64,000 nucleotides of DNA from Bacteroides acidifaciens. Its GTDB lineage: Bacteria; Bacteroidota; Bacteroidia; Bacteroidales; Bacteroidaceae. A program made the position numbers and the translations under genes. The stretch spans positions 620,001 through 684,000 of the forward strand of contig NZ_CAEUHO010000001.1 in the NCBI RefSeq assembly GCF_903181435.1, written 5' to 3'. Positions 55,878 to 64,000 of this stretch are shown piece by piece. Position 1 is the stretch's first letter, and every line of letters begins with the position of its first letter. Below the pieces are notes generated by a model. The model made no database searches. It saw only the letters and a list, made by a program, of their open reading frames with translations, and was not told the DNA's origin.

Positions 55878-58871
55878 TTAAAATCTGATTTTAGCACCGA
55901 AAGTAATTGTACGGGGGATAGGGTAGGCGCCATAATCCAGACCGTCGTAGCTCGTGTAAACTTCGGGATCCATTCCTTTGTAGCGCGTGATTGTAAAGAG
56001 ATCCTGTGCGCTGACGGACAATTGTATGCTTGCAAATTTGGCGACCCGTCTCGGGATACGGTATGAAATGCTAATGTTCTTCAATTTGACGAAAGAAGCG
56101 TCTTCCAACCAGAAGTCCGAGTTGGCGTAATTTTTGCTGTCGGTGTTGGTAAGGCTTGGGTAAGTTGCTTCTGCTTTGTTGTTTACGTGATCCCAACCTT
56201 TGAAGTAAGCATCGCGCAGGGTGACGAAACGTGAATTACCCGTCATGGATGCTGTCGTGTAACGGCTGATGTTCAGACGGTTGTATCCGGTAGCGGCATT
56301 GAAGAAAACGTTGATAGTCCAGTTCTTCCAACTGATTGTGTTATTCCATCCCAGTGTCCATTTCGGGCTTGCCTGTCCTTTGACTACCAAATCTCCGGAG
56401 GTGGGGCTGGTTGTCAGGCTGCCGTCCGCTTTCTGATAAAGGTTGGCACCTTTGTCATTGAACCCTTTCCACTGATATACGTAGAAAGACCCCATCGGAT
56501 AGCCGGGTTTCATGATTTGCATCGCACCGCCCAAGTCACTATAATTGGCTGTCAGTACGAAATCGCTGCCGGCAAGGTCGGTTACTTCATTCTTCACATA
56601 AGCGGCATTGAAGCTTGTTTCCCAAGTCACGGTTCCTTTCACCGGAAAGGTATTGACGGAAAATTCAACTCCCGTATTATTTAATTCGCCCTGGTTCACC
56701 CAATAAGTGCCGCCACCGTTATACTTGGGCACTTGTTTTTGGAAGAGCAGGTCTTTGGTCATTTTCTTGAACCAGTCGAAGGTAATGTTAAAACCGCCCA
56801 GACTCAAGTCTACACCGAGGTCATACTGATAAGTTTTTTCCCAGGTGATGCCGGGTGTCGGGAACTGGTTGCCCCAATATCCGGTGAAAGCGGTGGAGGT
56901 TCCCCAGCCATAAGCTGCACTCGACAACATTCCTAATGTGCTGTAAGCGGCAATGTCCTGATTACCGGTGACACCGAAACTACCTCTTAGTTTTAGTTGT
57001 TCCAGTACGTGTTGGTCGCTCATAAATCCCTCTTTGGCTATGTCCCAGGCTACTGCTGCGGATGGGAAATAGCCCCATTTGTTGTTTCCCTGAAATTTGG
57101 ATGAACCATCAGCTCTCAATGCGGCAGTGATGAAATACCGCTTCTTGTAGTCGTAGTTGGCACGTATGATTCCCGAAGCCAGGGATGCTTCGGTGTACGA
57201 GTTGCTCGCGTTTCTTATGGCGGCATTGGCGATATTCCAGTAGCCTACGCTCTCGTTGTTCAGATTAGAGCCGGTAGCCTGCAAGCCTGTATCCCATGAA
57301 CGGCTTATTTCCCATACAGCCATCGCTGTGACGCTATGGTCACCGAATTGCCTCTGCCAGGTCAGGTTGTTGGTGTTTTGCCAGTAGTTGTGCGTATTGC
57401 TCGTGTTGCTCATGCTGTTGATTGCACCCGGTGCTTCCAGTTTCGACTTGAAAGAATAAGAAGGACTGTGGTCGTAATCGTAACCGCCCTGTACTGAGAG
57501 GGTAAGACCTTTCATGATTTTGAACAAAAGAGTCAGGTTTGCATTGAGGTTATAGCTGTAACTGTCGCTGTAATTCACCATCAACTCTCCGTATGGGTTC
57601 GAACCGTTGGCGATGTTGTACGGATCCCTGTTATATACGCCGGTTTCCGCGTCTTTCATTTCCATTGTAGGTGAGAAATTGGTGATATGAAACCAATTGG
57701 CGCCATTGTTGTGCTTGTGCAGACTGCTGGCATTCATCTTCGCCGATATTGTCAGCCACGGTTTTACGTCTGCGTCGATGTTTGCCCGGATACCGTAACG
57801 TTTGTAGTCTGTTCCGATTGTGACGGCTTCCTGATCCAACACATTTCCGGAAACAAGATATTTCACTTTGGCATTTCCGCCCGATATGCTTAACCTGTAA
57901 TCCTGCGTGACGCCGGTATGGGTGATAAGGTCAGTCCAGTTGATTCCTTTCGTCCCGTTCTTGTACGCTTCGAGGTCTCCGGCGGGAATGGTGGACGAAC
58001 CACGAATATCGTTCAGTGCCGTTGCATACTCGTATGCGTTCAGTAAGTCATATTGTTTTCTTACGGCAGAAAGCCCCACGGAAGCGTCAAACGTAATGCT
58101 GGCTTTTCCCTCAGTGCCGCCTTTGGTGGTGATTAAAATGACACCGTTTGAACCCCGCGAACCATAAATGGCGGTAGAAGAAGCGTCTTTCAGCACTTCC
58201 ATTGACTGGATATCCGAGGGGTTGATGCCGTCCAGACCACTGGAAGAGATGATTCCGTCTATCACATACAAAGGATCGCTGCTCTTATTGATAGAGGTGG
58301 TACCCCGTACGCGTACCTTCATACCCGCTCCCGGCACACCGCTTGTTGCGGTGACTTCCACACCGGGCGTGCGGCCTTGGAGTATATTTTCCACCCGTTT
58401 CACCGGCTGGTTCTTGAACTGTCTGGTCGATACGCCCGAAACGGAACCCGTCAAGTCGCTTTTCTTAACTGTTCCGTATCCTACTACTACCACTTCGTCG
58501 AGCAACTGATTGTCTTCTTTCAGTATGATATTGAGAGTCGTCCTTTTTCTTACCTTTATTTCCTGCGGATGGTACCCGATGTAAGAAATAACAAGAGTCG
58601 CTCCTAGTGGAGCTTCCAAAGTAAATTTACCGTCCATATCACTGGTGGTTCCAGTCTCTTCACCTTTTATTAATACAGAGGCTCCGATAATCGTTTCTCC
58701 TTGTTCATCATAAATGATTCCTTTTATTTTTCTGTCATCATCTCCCTGGGTTTCCTGTATTTCCGTCGGTTGCTCTTCAGGCATACTTGCAGCTTGCGAA
58801 AATAGATGAGATGGTAAAAGAAACATAAATAGAATACTTAATAACCATTCGTCTTTTCTTATTCCTTTCAT
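55878..58871 (-). CDS. SusC/RagA-family TonB-dependent transporter
   Basis: 997 residues. Signal peptide, then a carboxypeptidase-regulatory-like domain (GIIYDEQGETIIGASVLIKG). A TonB box follows (DEVVVVGYGT), then the plug (VKRVENILQGRTPGVEV, LYVIDGIISSS, ILKDASSTAIYGSRGSNGVI-type sequence) and a 22-strand barrel ending TITFGAKIRF. No STN domain is present, so it should not signal to an anti-sigma factor. It forms the import pore with the SusD downstream. No regulator, sulfatase or glycoside hydrolase lies next to it. Confidence 0.95.
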   Translation of the reverse strand: MKGIRKDEWLLSILFMFLLPSHLFSQAASMPEEQPTEIQETQGDDDRKIKGIIYDEQGETIIGASVLIKGEETGTTSDMDGKFTLEAPLGATLVISYIGYHPQEIKVRKRTTLNIILKEDNQLLDEVVVVGYGTVKKSDLTGSVSGVSTRQFKNQPVKRVENILQGRTPGVEVTATSGVPGAGMKVRVRGTTSINKSSDPLYVIDGIISSSGLDGINPSDIQSMEVLKDASSTAIYGSRGSNGVILITTKGGTEGKASITFDASVGLSAVRKQYDLLNAYEYATALNDIRGSSTIPAGDLEAYKNGTKGINWTDLITHTGVTQDYRLSISGGNAKVKYLVSGNVLDQEAVTIGTDYKRYGIRANIDADVKPWLTISAKMNASSLHKHNNGANWFHITNFSPTMEMKDAETGVYNRDPYNIANGSNPYGELMVNYSDSYSYNLNANLTLLFKIMKGLTLSVQGGYDYDHSPSYSFKSKLEAPGAINSMSNTSNTHNYWQNTNNLTWQRQFGDHSVTAMAVWEISRSWDTGLQATGSNLNNESVGYWNIANAAIRNASNSYTEASLASGIIRANYDYKKRYFITAALRADGSSKFQGNNKWGYFPSAAVAWDIAKEGFMSDQHVLEQLKLRGSFGVTGNQDIAAYSTLGMLSSAAYGWGTSTAFTGYWGNQFPTPGITWEKTYQYDLGVDLSLGGFNITFDWFKKMTKDLLFQKQVPKYNGGGTYWVNQGELNNTGVEFSVNTFPVKGTVTWETSFNAAYVKNEVTDLAGSDFVLTANYSDLGGAMQIMKPGYPMGSFYVYQWKGFNDKGANLYQKADGSLTTSPTSGDLVVKGQASPKWTLGWNNTISWKNWTINVFFNAATGYNRLNISRYTTASMTGNSRFVTLRDAYFKGWDHVNNKAEATYPSLTNTDSKNYANSDFWLEDASFVKLKNISISYRIPRRVAKFASIQLSVSAQDLFTITRYKGMDPEVYTSYDGLDYGAYPIPRTITFGAKIRF

Positions 58872-59027
58872 GTTTGATTAAGTTTAGATTTGTTATAGGG
58901 GTTGTATCCTGTTAATATTTAACAAGTAGTATGCCAAAAGACAATACATAATATGTGTTTGAAGTGAAAATGTTTGATTATTAGTGATATATAATAGGAT
59001 GAAAACGAGGTAAACATCTTTGATTTG

Positions 59028-59093
59028 TGGAATGGCTAGTTGTGGAATTGTGTAAAAATTCCACAGTGTTGTGAGATGCATTCCACAACACTG
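59028..59093. repeat. Nested GTGGAAT palindrome cluster between susC and the TonB-like gene
   Basis: GTGGAATG (59028-59035) can pair with CATTCCAC (59079-59086), GTGGAATT (59042-59049) with AATTCCAC (59057-59064), and CAGTGTTGTG (59064-59073) with CACAACACTG (59084-59093). Alternative folds exclude each other. It lies in the divergent 58872-59249 gap, where no gene is visible. Confidence 0.65.
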
Positions 59094-59210
59094 GGATATA
59101 AAGCCAGTGATTCGTTTCCTTTTCTTGATTATGTTTGTCACACAGGGTAAATGTTTGAGTAAGATGTTTTTATTCAGCTATATTTTTTCATGCGCCATCG
59201 AAATTATTTG

Positions 59211-59218
59211 TATCTTTG
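59211..59218 (+). promoter_or_regulatory. Bacteroides -7 box for the TonB-domain gene
   Basis: TATCTTTG, 32 bases before the ATG at 59250. Confidence 0.5.
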
Positions 59219-59249
59219 CCAACGATACGTACCGAAAATCCGGCAACTT

Positions 59250-60266
59250 ATGAAAAAGATTGTTTTCACTCTTCTACTTTTGACTTTTTCTTTCCGCCTT
59301 ATGGCTCAAATAGATTATTTGGAGCCGGTGCGACCTTTTTCTACTTATAAAGGCGAATTGGGCGAATATTATCGTAATGTGTTTTCTTTACTAAATACAG
59401 GCTTTCAAAAACAACCTTATGCGCGTTTTGTGGCTATCCCTTCCTTTTCACCCGAATATGCGATGTCGGTTGAGAAGAGGAACGGACGTTATACTTTGGT
59501 TTCAAATACATTGTCGCGCACCTATTGGCAAGCGGAGAAAGGGACGGTGAAAGTGGATACTAAATCAGTAGTAATCAGTGCATCGCTTTACCAGTCTTTG
59601 GGTGCTATTTTTCGTTTGGTCACTGAGCAGATACAGGATTTGGATGGTTCCAGTGCAGGTTTGGACGGGGTGGTGTATTATTTCTTTTCTACTAGTGTGA
59701 AAGGGAAGGAGCAGATGGGACGCAAGTGGTCGCCCGCCAAGGGAACTTTGATGGAACGGCTTGTGTTAGTTTGCCAGTCGGCATATATGTTGTCCAAAGG
59801 TGAGAATATCTCGGAGCCGACCTTGGCGGAAGAGGCTGCTGCCTTATTGAAAAAGTTGCAGCAACGCAGCAATGCAGAACCGGATGCTTACAAGAAACCG
59901 ATGTATGTAGGCATTTATCAGATAGGTCCCCGTTCACAAACGCTTTCGGGTAGGCAAGTCGAAGAACTGGCTCACTTTCCGGACATGAATGCGGAAGAAT
60001 ATATCGCCGGACAGATGATTTATCCGGAAAGCCTTTTGGAAAAGAATGTATCAGGATATGTCCTCTGTGAATTTACTATTGACAAAGAGGGAGTGATTCT
60101 TCGTCCGCACATTCTGCGTTCCACTCATCCTGAATTTGCAGAAGAAGCACTTCGCATAGTGAAAGGGATGCCGAAATGGTCGCCTGCCCTTGTTGGGGGA
60201 AAGCCGTCGGATAGCAATTATACCTTGTATATTCCTTTCCGTCCGAAGAGTTATCGTGCCAAATAA
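59250..60266 (+). CDS. Exported protein with C-terminal TonB domain
   Basis: 338 residues from the ATG at 59250; an earlier in-frame ATG overlaps the promoter. The signal peptide MKKIVFTLLLLTFSFRLMAQ is cleavable-looking, then ~220 residues of no recognised family. The last ~90 residues are a TonB C-terminal fold: SGYVLCEFTIDKEGVILRP, LRIVKGMPKWSPALVGGKPS and NYTLYIPFR. True TonB keeps an uncleaved membrane anchor and a Pro-rich arm, and both are missing here, so it may not energise a receptor by itself. It is divergent from susC. Confidence 0.8.
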   Translation: MKKIVFTLLLLTFSFRLMAQIDYLEPVRPFSTYKGELGEYYRNVFSLLNTGFQKQPYARFVAIPSFSPEYAMSVEKRNGRYTLVSNTLSRTYWQAEKGTVKVDTKSVVISASLYQSLGAIFRLVTEQIQDLDGSSAGLDGVVYYFFSTSVKGKEQMGRKWSPAKGTLMERLVLVCQSAYMLSKGENISEPTLAEEAAALLKKLQQRSNAEPDAYKKPMYVGIYQIGPRSQTLSGRQVEELAHFPDMNAEEYIAGQMIYPESLLEKNVSGYVLCEFTIDKEGVILRPHILRSTHPEFAEEALRIVKGMPKWSPALVGGKPSDSNYTLYIPFRPKSYRAK

Positions 60267-60302
60267 ATCACCACTCTCTCCCAAGTAAAAATCCAAAATC
60301 CT

Positions 60303-60403
60303 CTATCACCTATCACCGGCAACTTGAAAACCCTTTATTCATCGGTGTTTCAGACTTGGTGACAGGTTGTAGCAACCTATCACCGTATCTATCACCTATC
60401 ACC
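60303..60403. repeat. CTATCACCTATCACC repeats with internal hairpin
   Basis: Exact 15-base direct repeats at 60303-60317 and 60389-60403 bracket a hairpin GGTGACAGGTTG (60358-60369) with CAACCTATCACC (60373-60384), 11 of 12 paired. A T-rich stretch follows at 60408-60415 and may end the TonB-domain mRNA. Confidence 0.7.
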
Positions 60404-60477
60404 TGAATTTTTTTCTAGATAAAGAATGGCTGATGTTTATTTACGTATCTGATAATCAATGTAGTATAGTTTCCTTT

Positions 60478-60585
60478 AGTTTCCATTAGAGGAAACTCTT
60501 GTTTCCTACCTAAGGTACGCACGTTTCCCTACTGGGGTACGTTCGTTTCCAGGAGTGGATACTGGCGTTTCCCTATGGGGAAACG
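60478..60585. repeat. GTTTCC palindrome cluster
   Basis: AGTTTCC (60478-60484) pairs with GGAAACT (60491-60497), and CGTTTCCC (60566-60573) with GGGAAACG (60578-60585). Further GTTTCC copies occur at about 60501, 60522 and 60545, separated by GGTACG-type spacers. No gene is visible from 60267 to 60735. Confidence 0.65.
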
Positions 60586-60735
60586 GACCCTCATCTTATA
60601 GGATACATAGTACCTTTAACGTCAGTTCGATAGATGCCTGTACTTTTCCTTTAATTTCTTCAAAAGTCATTAAAACAACAAACATTTCTAGTTCTTTATT
60701 GTCTTATAGCCATAAACCTATAAAAATAAAAACTT

Positions 60736-60948
60736 ATGGATGATATGATTAACAGACATGATTCGATTGCCGAAGAGAATATCGAACCGAATGGTCGTCC
60801 GGCTACGAACAAATTTGAAGAGTGGAGCGGCGAAGTGGCCGACCGTGCCGACAATGTGTTCAAGAATGATACGAAAGACGGTCCTATCAAGGATCGTAAG
60901 AAACGGATAAAGGAAATGGATGAAGTGATAAAAAAAGACCTTGAATAA
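60736..60948 (+). CDS. Small charged protein, unknown
   Basis: 70 residues, very hydrophilic and rich in Asp, Glu, Lys and Asn (MDDMINRHDSIAEENIEPNG ... KKDLE), with no membrane segment. Probably largely disordered or helical. I do not recognise the family. The reading frame is credible because of its position, start and matching terminator. The terminator hairpin covers its last codons and stop. Confidence 0.65.
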   Translation: MDDMINRHDSIAEENIEPNGRPATNKFEEWSGEVADRADNVFKNDTKDGPIKDRKKRIKEMDEVIKKDLE

Positions 60949-60959
60949 AGGTCTTTTTT
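60931..60959 (+). terminator. Terminator overlapping the end of the small charged gene
   Basis: A 12-bp perfect stem (60931-60942 with 60948-60959), 5-base loop and T run. The stop codon at 60946-60948 lies in the loop. Confidence 0.85.
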
Positions 60960-61017
60960 GTTTTAGTATGCATAAAGTGTAGTAGCTGTTCAAAAGCGTA
61001 AAGTTACTCTATAAAAT

Positions 61018-61057
61018 AAAAAAGAGGATGCCTTTCTGAAGAGACACCCTCTTTTTT
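61018..61057 (-). terminator. tRNA-Ala terminator
   Basis: AAAAAAGAGG (61018-61027) pairs with CCTCTTTTTT (61048-61057), just after the tRNA 3' end on the minus strand. Confidence 0.8.
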
Positions 61058-61059
61058 AG

Positions 61060-61133
61060 TGGAGCGTATCGGACTCGAACCGATCACCTCGACACTGCCA
61101 GTGTCGCGCTCTAGCCAGATGAGCTAACGCCCC
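61060..61133 (-). tRNA. tRNA-Ala, anticodon GGC
   Basis: 74 bases, a full cloverleaf. The acceptor stem is GGGGCGT with ACGCTCC, including the G3-U70 pair that marks alanine tRNAs. The D arm is GCTC/GAGC. The anticodon stem CGACA/TGTCG holds loop CTGGCAG with anticodon GGC. The T arm is ATCGG/CCGAT around TTCGAGT. The discriminator is A, and CCA is not encoded. Confidence 0.97.
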
Positions 61134-61183
61134 TTTTCAACCTTATATGATAACGTTTGTAAACGAATCCTTTTTTGTTGCCG

Positions 61184-61191
61184 CAAATATA
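61184..61191 (-). promoter_or_regulatory. -7 box for tRNA-Ala
   Basis: TATATTTG on the minus strand, about 50 bases before the tRNA 5' end. Confidence 0.45.
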
Positions 61192-61214
61192 ATGCAATAT
61201 TCTGAAATAATTGC

Positions 61215-61222
61215 TATGTTTG
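61215..61222 (+). promoter_or_regulatory. -7 box for the DUF4286-ruvC operon
   Basis: TATGTTTG, 28 bases before the ATG at 61251. Confidence 0.5.
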
Positions 61223-61250
61223 CGGTAAATAATTGTTTGAAAAAAAAGAT

Positions 61251-61553
61251 ATGCTGATTTATAATACTACTTTTCAGGTGGACGATGAGGTTCACGATAA
61301 CTTTTTGATTTGGATAAAAGAATCCTATATCCCTGAAGTACAGAAACACGGTACATTAAAAACACCGCGAATTTGCAGAATTTTAAGCCATCGGGAAGAT
61401 GGGAGTGCCTATTCTCTGCAATGGGAAGTGGAGAGCAGCGGATTGCTGCACCGCTGGCATCTGGAACAGGGAGTACGTTTGAATGACGAACTGACAAAAA
61501 TATTTAAAGACAAGGTAATCGGTTTTCCGACATTAATGGAGATAATAGAGTGA
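61251..61553 (+). CDS. DUF4286 family protein
   Basis: 100 residues from the ATG at 61251; a TTG 18 bases upstream is in frame. It starts [20 protein letters not shown] and ends FPTLMEIIE, a small ferredoxin-like fold by appearance (strand-helix-strand repeats), matching DUF4286 of Bacteroidetes as I recall it. Function unknown. Its stop overlaps the GTG start of ruvC (GTGA, 61550-61553), so the two are translationally coupled. Confidence 0.82.
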   Translation: MLIYNTTFQVDDEVHDNFLIWIKESYIPEVQKHGTLKTPRICRILSHREDGSAYSLQWEVESSGLLHRWHLEQGVRLNDELTKIFKDKVIGFPTLMEIIE

Positions 61554-62116
61554 TTCAGCCGGTAAAGGAAAAGATAATTCTGGGGATTGACCCCGGTACG
61601 ACAATCATGGGATATGGAGTTCTGAGAATAAAGGGAACCAAACCGGAAATGATTGCCATGGGGATTATCGACTTGCGCAAGTTTGCCAATCACTACTTGA
61701 AACTGCGTCATATCCACGAACGGGTATTGGGCATTATAGAAAGTTATCTGCCTGACGAGCTGGCTATTGAAGCTCCTTTTTTCGGCAAGAACGTCCAGTC
61801 TATGTTGAAGTTGGGACGTGCGCAGGGGGTAGCGATGGCGGCAGCATTGAGCCGTGACATCCCTATCACCGAATACGCCCCTTTGAAAATAAAAATGGCG
61901 ATTACCGGAAACGGACAAGCGTCGAAGGAGCAGGTGGCGAATATGTTGCAGCGGATGCTTCGTCTCTCGAAAGAGGACATGCCTGTCTTTATGGATGCAA
62001 CGGACGGTCTGGCTGCTGCCTACTGCCATTTTCTGCAAATGGGACGCCCTGCCGTAGAGAAGGGATACAGCAGTTGGAAGGATTTTATAGCGAAGAATCC
62101 GGATAAGGTAAAGTGA
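61550..62116 (+). CDS. ruvC: Holliday junction resolvase RuvC
   Basis: Cuts Holliday junctions in recombination. 188 residues, starting with GTG. The RNase-H-like acidic residues appear in order: Asp in LGIDPGTT, Glu in LAIEAPFFG, and the Asp pair in [20 protein letters not shown]-like and [10 protein letters not shown] sections fit the family. ruvA and ruvB are not adjacent. Coupled to the DUF4286 gene by a four-base overlap. Confidence 0.95.
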   Translation: MIQPVKEKIILGIDPGTTIMGYGVLRIKGTKPEMIAMGIIDLRKFANHYLKLRHIHERVLGIIESYLPDELAIEAPFFGKNVQSMLKLGRAQGVAMAAALSRDIPITEYAPLKIKMAITGNGQASKEQVANMLQRMLRLSKEDMPVFMDATDGLAAAYCHFLQMGRPAVEKGYSSWKDFIAKNPDKVK

Positions 62117-62179
62117 CCGCACAGATTAGAAAGTAATCATCAAACGAAAATCGTTATCACAGGAACAGGAGAGTATAAG

Positions 62180-64000
62180 ATGGGAATTAATTATTCAGCA
62201 ATAGTAGGGGTGACTACAGTGGCAACAGTGATGAGTTGTTCTTCCGCGAAAAAGGAATATGCTTCCTTCGAGCTATATCCGGTTCGTCCGGGAAGTCTTA
62301 CGGAGATGGAGTATGAGCCGGAAGCAACTACGTTCACGCTCTGGTCGCCGACAGCCGAAGAAGTGCGCCTGATGCTTTATGATGAAGGTGATGGCGGTCA
62401 TGCCTATGAGACAGTAAAGATGGAACCTGGCGAAAACGGAGTCTGGACGACCGTAGTGAACAAGGATTTGCTCGATAAATTCTATACCTTCAACGTGAAA
62501 ATCAACGATAAATGGCAGGGAGACACACCGGGTATCAACGCCCATGCCGTCGGAGTGAACGGAAAACGTGCCGCTATCATTGACTGGAAAGCAACGAACC
62601 CCGAAGGGTGGGAGAGCGACCAGCGTCCGCCGTTGAAATCTCCTGCCGATATGATTATCTACGAAATGCACCATCGTGACTTTTCCGTCGATTCTACTTC
62701 GGGAATAAAGAACAAAGGAAAATACCTCGCGCTGACCGAACACGGCACGATGAATTCGGATAAGTTGCTGACCGGTATCGACCATCTGATTGAGTTAGGC
62801 GTGACACACGTGCATCTCCTTCCTTCCTATGACTATGCTTCCGTAGACGAAACAAAACTGGACGAAAACCAGTATAACTGGGGATATGACCCGCTGAACT
62901 ACAATGTCCCGGACGGCTCGTACGCAACAGACCCTTATCAGCCTGCCACCCGTGCGAGAGAATTCAAGCAAATGGTGCAGGCCCTGCACAAAGCCGGTAT
63001 CCGGGTGATAATGGACGTAGTCTACAATCATACCTTTAATACGGTGGAGAGCAACTTCGAACGTACCGTTCCCGGTTATTTTTACCGCCAGAAAGAAGAC
63101 GGGACGTTGGCGAACGGTTCGGGATGCGGCAATGAGACGGCAAGCGAGCGCCCCATGATGCGTAAGTTTATGATAGAATCCGTTCTCTACTGGATGGAGG
63201 AGTATCATATCGACGGTTTCCGCTTTGACCTGATGGGAGTCCATGACATTGAGACAATGAACGAAATCCGCAAGGCGGTGAATGAAGTAGATCCTACTAT
63301 CTGCATCTATGGGGAAGGTTGGGCAGCCGAAACTCCCCAATATCCTGCTAATTCCCTGGCAATGAAAGGAAATGTCGCCCGTATGCCGGGAATAGCTGTT
63401 TTCTCCGATGAACTGCGTGACGGGCTCTGCGGATCGGTCTGGGAGAAGACCAAAGGAGCTTTTCTTGCCGGCGTTCCGGGGGGAGAAAATAGCGTTAAGT
63501 TCGGTATTGTTGGAGCCGTAGAGCATCCGCAGGTACGTTATGATTCGGTGAATTACAGTCAGAAGCCGTGGGCGGAACAGCCTGTTCAAATGATTAGCTA
63601 CGTCTCTTGCCACGATGGGTTATGTCTGACAGACCGCTTGAAAGCGAGTATGCCGGGGATTACTCCTGAACAGCTTGTACGTCTTGATAAATTGGCGCAG
63701 ACGGTAGTCTTTACTTCGCAAGGTATTCCGTTTATCTATGCCGGAGAGGAAGTGATGCGTGACAAACAGGGAGTGGACAACAGCTATAAAAGCCCGGATG
63801 CAGTCAACGCTATTGATTGGCGACGCAAGACAACGAATGGAGACGTTTTCATGTATTACAAACGGTTGATTGACCTTCGTAAATCTCATCCTGCCTTCCG
63901 TATGGGAGATGCGGACAAGGTTCGGAAGCATTTGGAATTTCTTCCCGTAGAGGGCAAGAATCTGATTGCGTTCCGCCTGAAAGACCATGCGAACGGAGAT
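62180..64000 (+). CDS. pulA: Type I pullulanase, lipoprotein, 5' part
   Basis: An open frame of 607 codons from the ATG at 62180 to the window edge; no stop is seen. A signal peptide with Cys20 in VMSCSS suggests a lipoprotein. A CBM48-like N-terminal domain (TFTLWSPTAEEVRLMLYDEG) is followed by the GH13 barrel, with YNWGYDPLNYNVPDGSYATD (the YNWGYDP type I pullulanase motif), DVVYNHTF, nucleophile Asp350 in FRFDLMGVHD and acid Glu379 in YGEGW. It cleaves alpha-1,6 bonds of pullulan, glycogen or starch. The gene starts 63 bases after ruvC and probably has its own promoter. The rest lies outside the window. Confidence 0.93.
   Translation, partial: MGINYSAIVGVTTVATVMSCSSAKKEYASFELYPVRPGSLTEMEYEPEATTFTLWSPTAEEVRLMLYDEGDGGHAYETVKMEPGENGVWTTVVNKDLLDKFYTFNVKINDKWQGDTPGINAHAVGVNGKRAAIIDWKATNPEGWESDQRPPLKSPADMIIYEMHHRDFSVDSTSGIKNKGKYLALTEHGTMNSDKLLTGIDHLIELGVTHVHLLPSYDYASVDETKLDENQYNWGYDPLNYNVPDGSYATDPYQPATRAREFKQMVQALHKAGIRVIMDVVYNHTFNTVESNFERTVPGYFYRQKEDGTLANGSGCGNETASERPMMRKFMIESVLYWMEEYHIDGFRFDLMGVHDIETMNEIRKAVNEVDPTICIYGEGWAAETPQYPANSLAMKGNVARMPGIAVFSDELRDGLCGSVWEKTKGAFLAGVPGGENSVKFGIVGAVEHPQVRYDSVNYSQKPWAEQPVQMISYVSCHDGLCLTDRLKASMPGITPEQLVRLDKLAQTVVFTSQGIPFIYAGEEVMRDKQGVDNSYKSPDAVNAIDWRRKTTNGDVFMYYKRLIDLRKSHPAFRMGDADKVRKHLEFLPVEGKNLIAFRLKDHANGD

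Noticed and set aside
61409..63613. Long minus-strand frames opposite ruvC and pulA
   Set aside because: The plus strand carries catalytic motifs of RuvC and pullulanase; the minus frames have none.

Overview
This 64 kb window looks like chromosome from a gut Bacteroides, most likely of the thetaiotaomicron/ovatus group; I judged this from gene content and could not run a search. The evidence is: a SusC/SusD pair with a TonB-dependent receptor; a hybrid two-component system of the Bacteroides type; an ECF sigma/FecR anti-sigma pair; two Na+-translocating decarboxylase operons, including the methylmalonyl-CoA decarboxylase of the succinate-to-propionate route; type B ribosomal protein L31; and many start-proximal copies of the Bacteroides -7 box TAnnTTTG instead of a sigma-70 -10 box.

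Layout. 1-9 kb: a strong terminator and a palindromic repeat cluster, a secreted GHL10 family protein, a cstA triad (transporter, small membrane protein, beta-barrel), uvrA and a second GHL10 protein. 8.6-13.9 kb: a hybrid two-component regulator in an apparent operon with two half-size chromate-transporter proteins. 14-22 kb: purL, a long palindromic intergenic element, then lysE-type exporter, DUF4924, rfbD and prfC. 22-24.3 kb: an ECF sigma/anti-sigma pair with no receptor gene, followed by about 650 bp without a gene that ends in an isolated terminator-like hairpin. 24.3-27.6 kb: a Na+-pumping oxaloacetate decarboxylase (gamma, alpha-biotin, beta). 27.7-33.1 kb: an RND efflux operon. 33.3-37.1 kb: rpmE2, fba and two frameshifted genes. 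37.3-41.9 kb: methylmalonyl-CoA epimerase and decarboxylase, with a gamma-like subunit fused to a lamin-tail-like domain. 42-47 kb: acyltransferase, carbonic anhydrase, nitroreductase, a DUF2520 dehydrogenase, kdsC and maf. 47-54 kb: a large TPR protein, a decayed DUF418 gene, pgk, an MFS transporter, nth and pheS. 54-60 kb: an isolated SusD/SusC pair and a divergent TonB-C-domain protein. 60-64 kb: a small protein, tRNA-Ala(GGC), DUF4286, ruvC and the start of a type I pullulanase that runs off the window.

How the genes fit together. The central theme is anaerobic C3/C4 carbon flow (Fba, Pgk, oxaloacetate decarboxylase, methylmalonyl-CoA epimerase/decarboxylase), with decarboxylation energy stored as a Na+ gradient. 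Around this are surface glycan genes (SusCD, pullulanase, GHL10 proteins), envelope sugar synthesis (RfbD, KdsC) and housekeeping genes.

Points of interest: (1) at least six intergenic clusters of nested palindromes, each built from its own private repeat unit; (2) three damaged genes (33.3, 35.8 and 49.2 kb); (3) the lamin-tail/OadG fusion in the propionate operon; (4) a hybrid sensor overlapping split chromate transporters; (5) an ECF pair without a receptor, plus a possible unannotated transcript. I saw no CRISPR array, insertion sequence, prophage or integrase.
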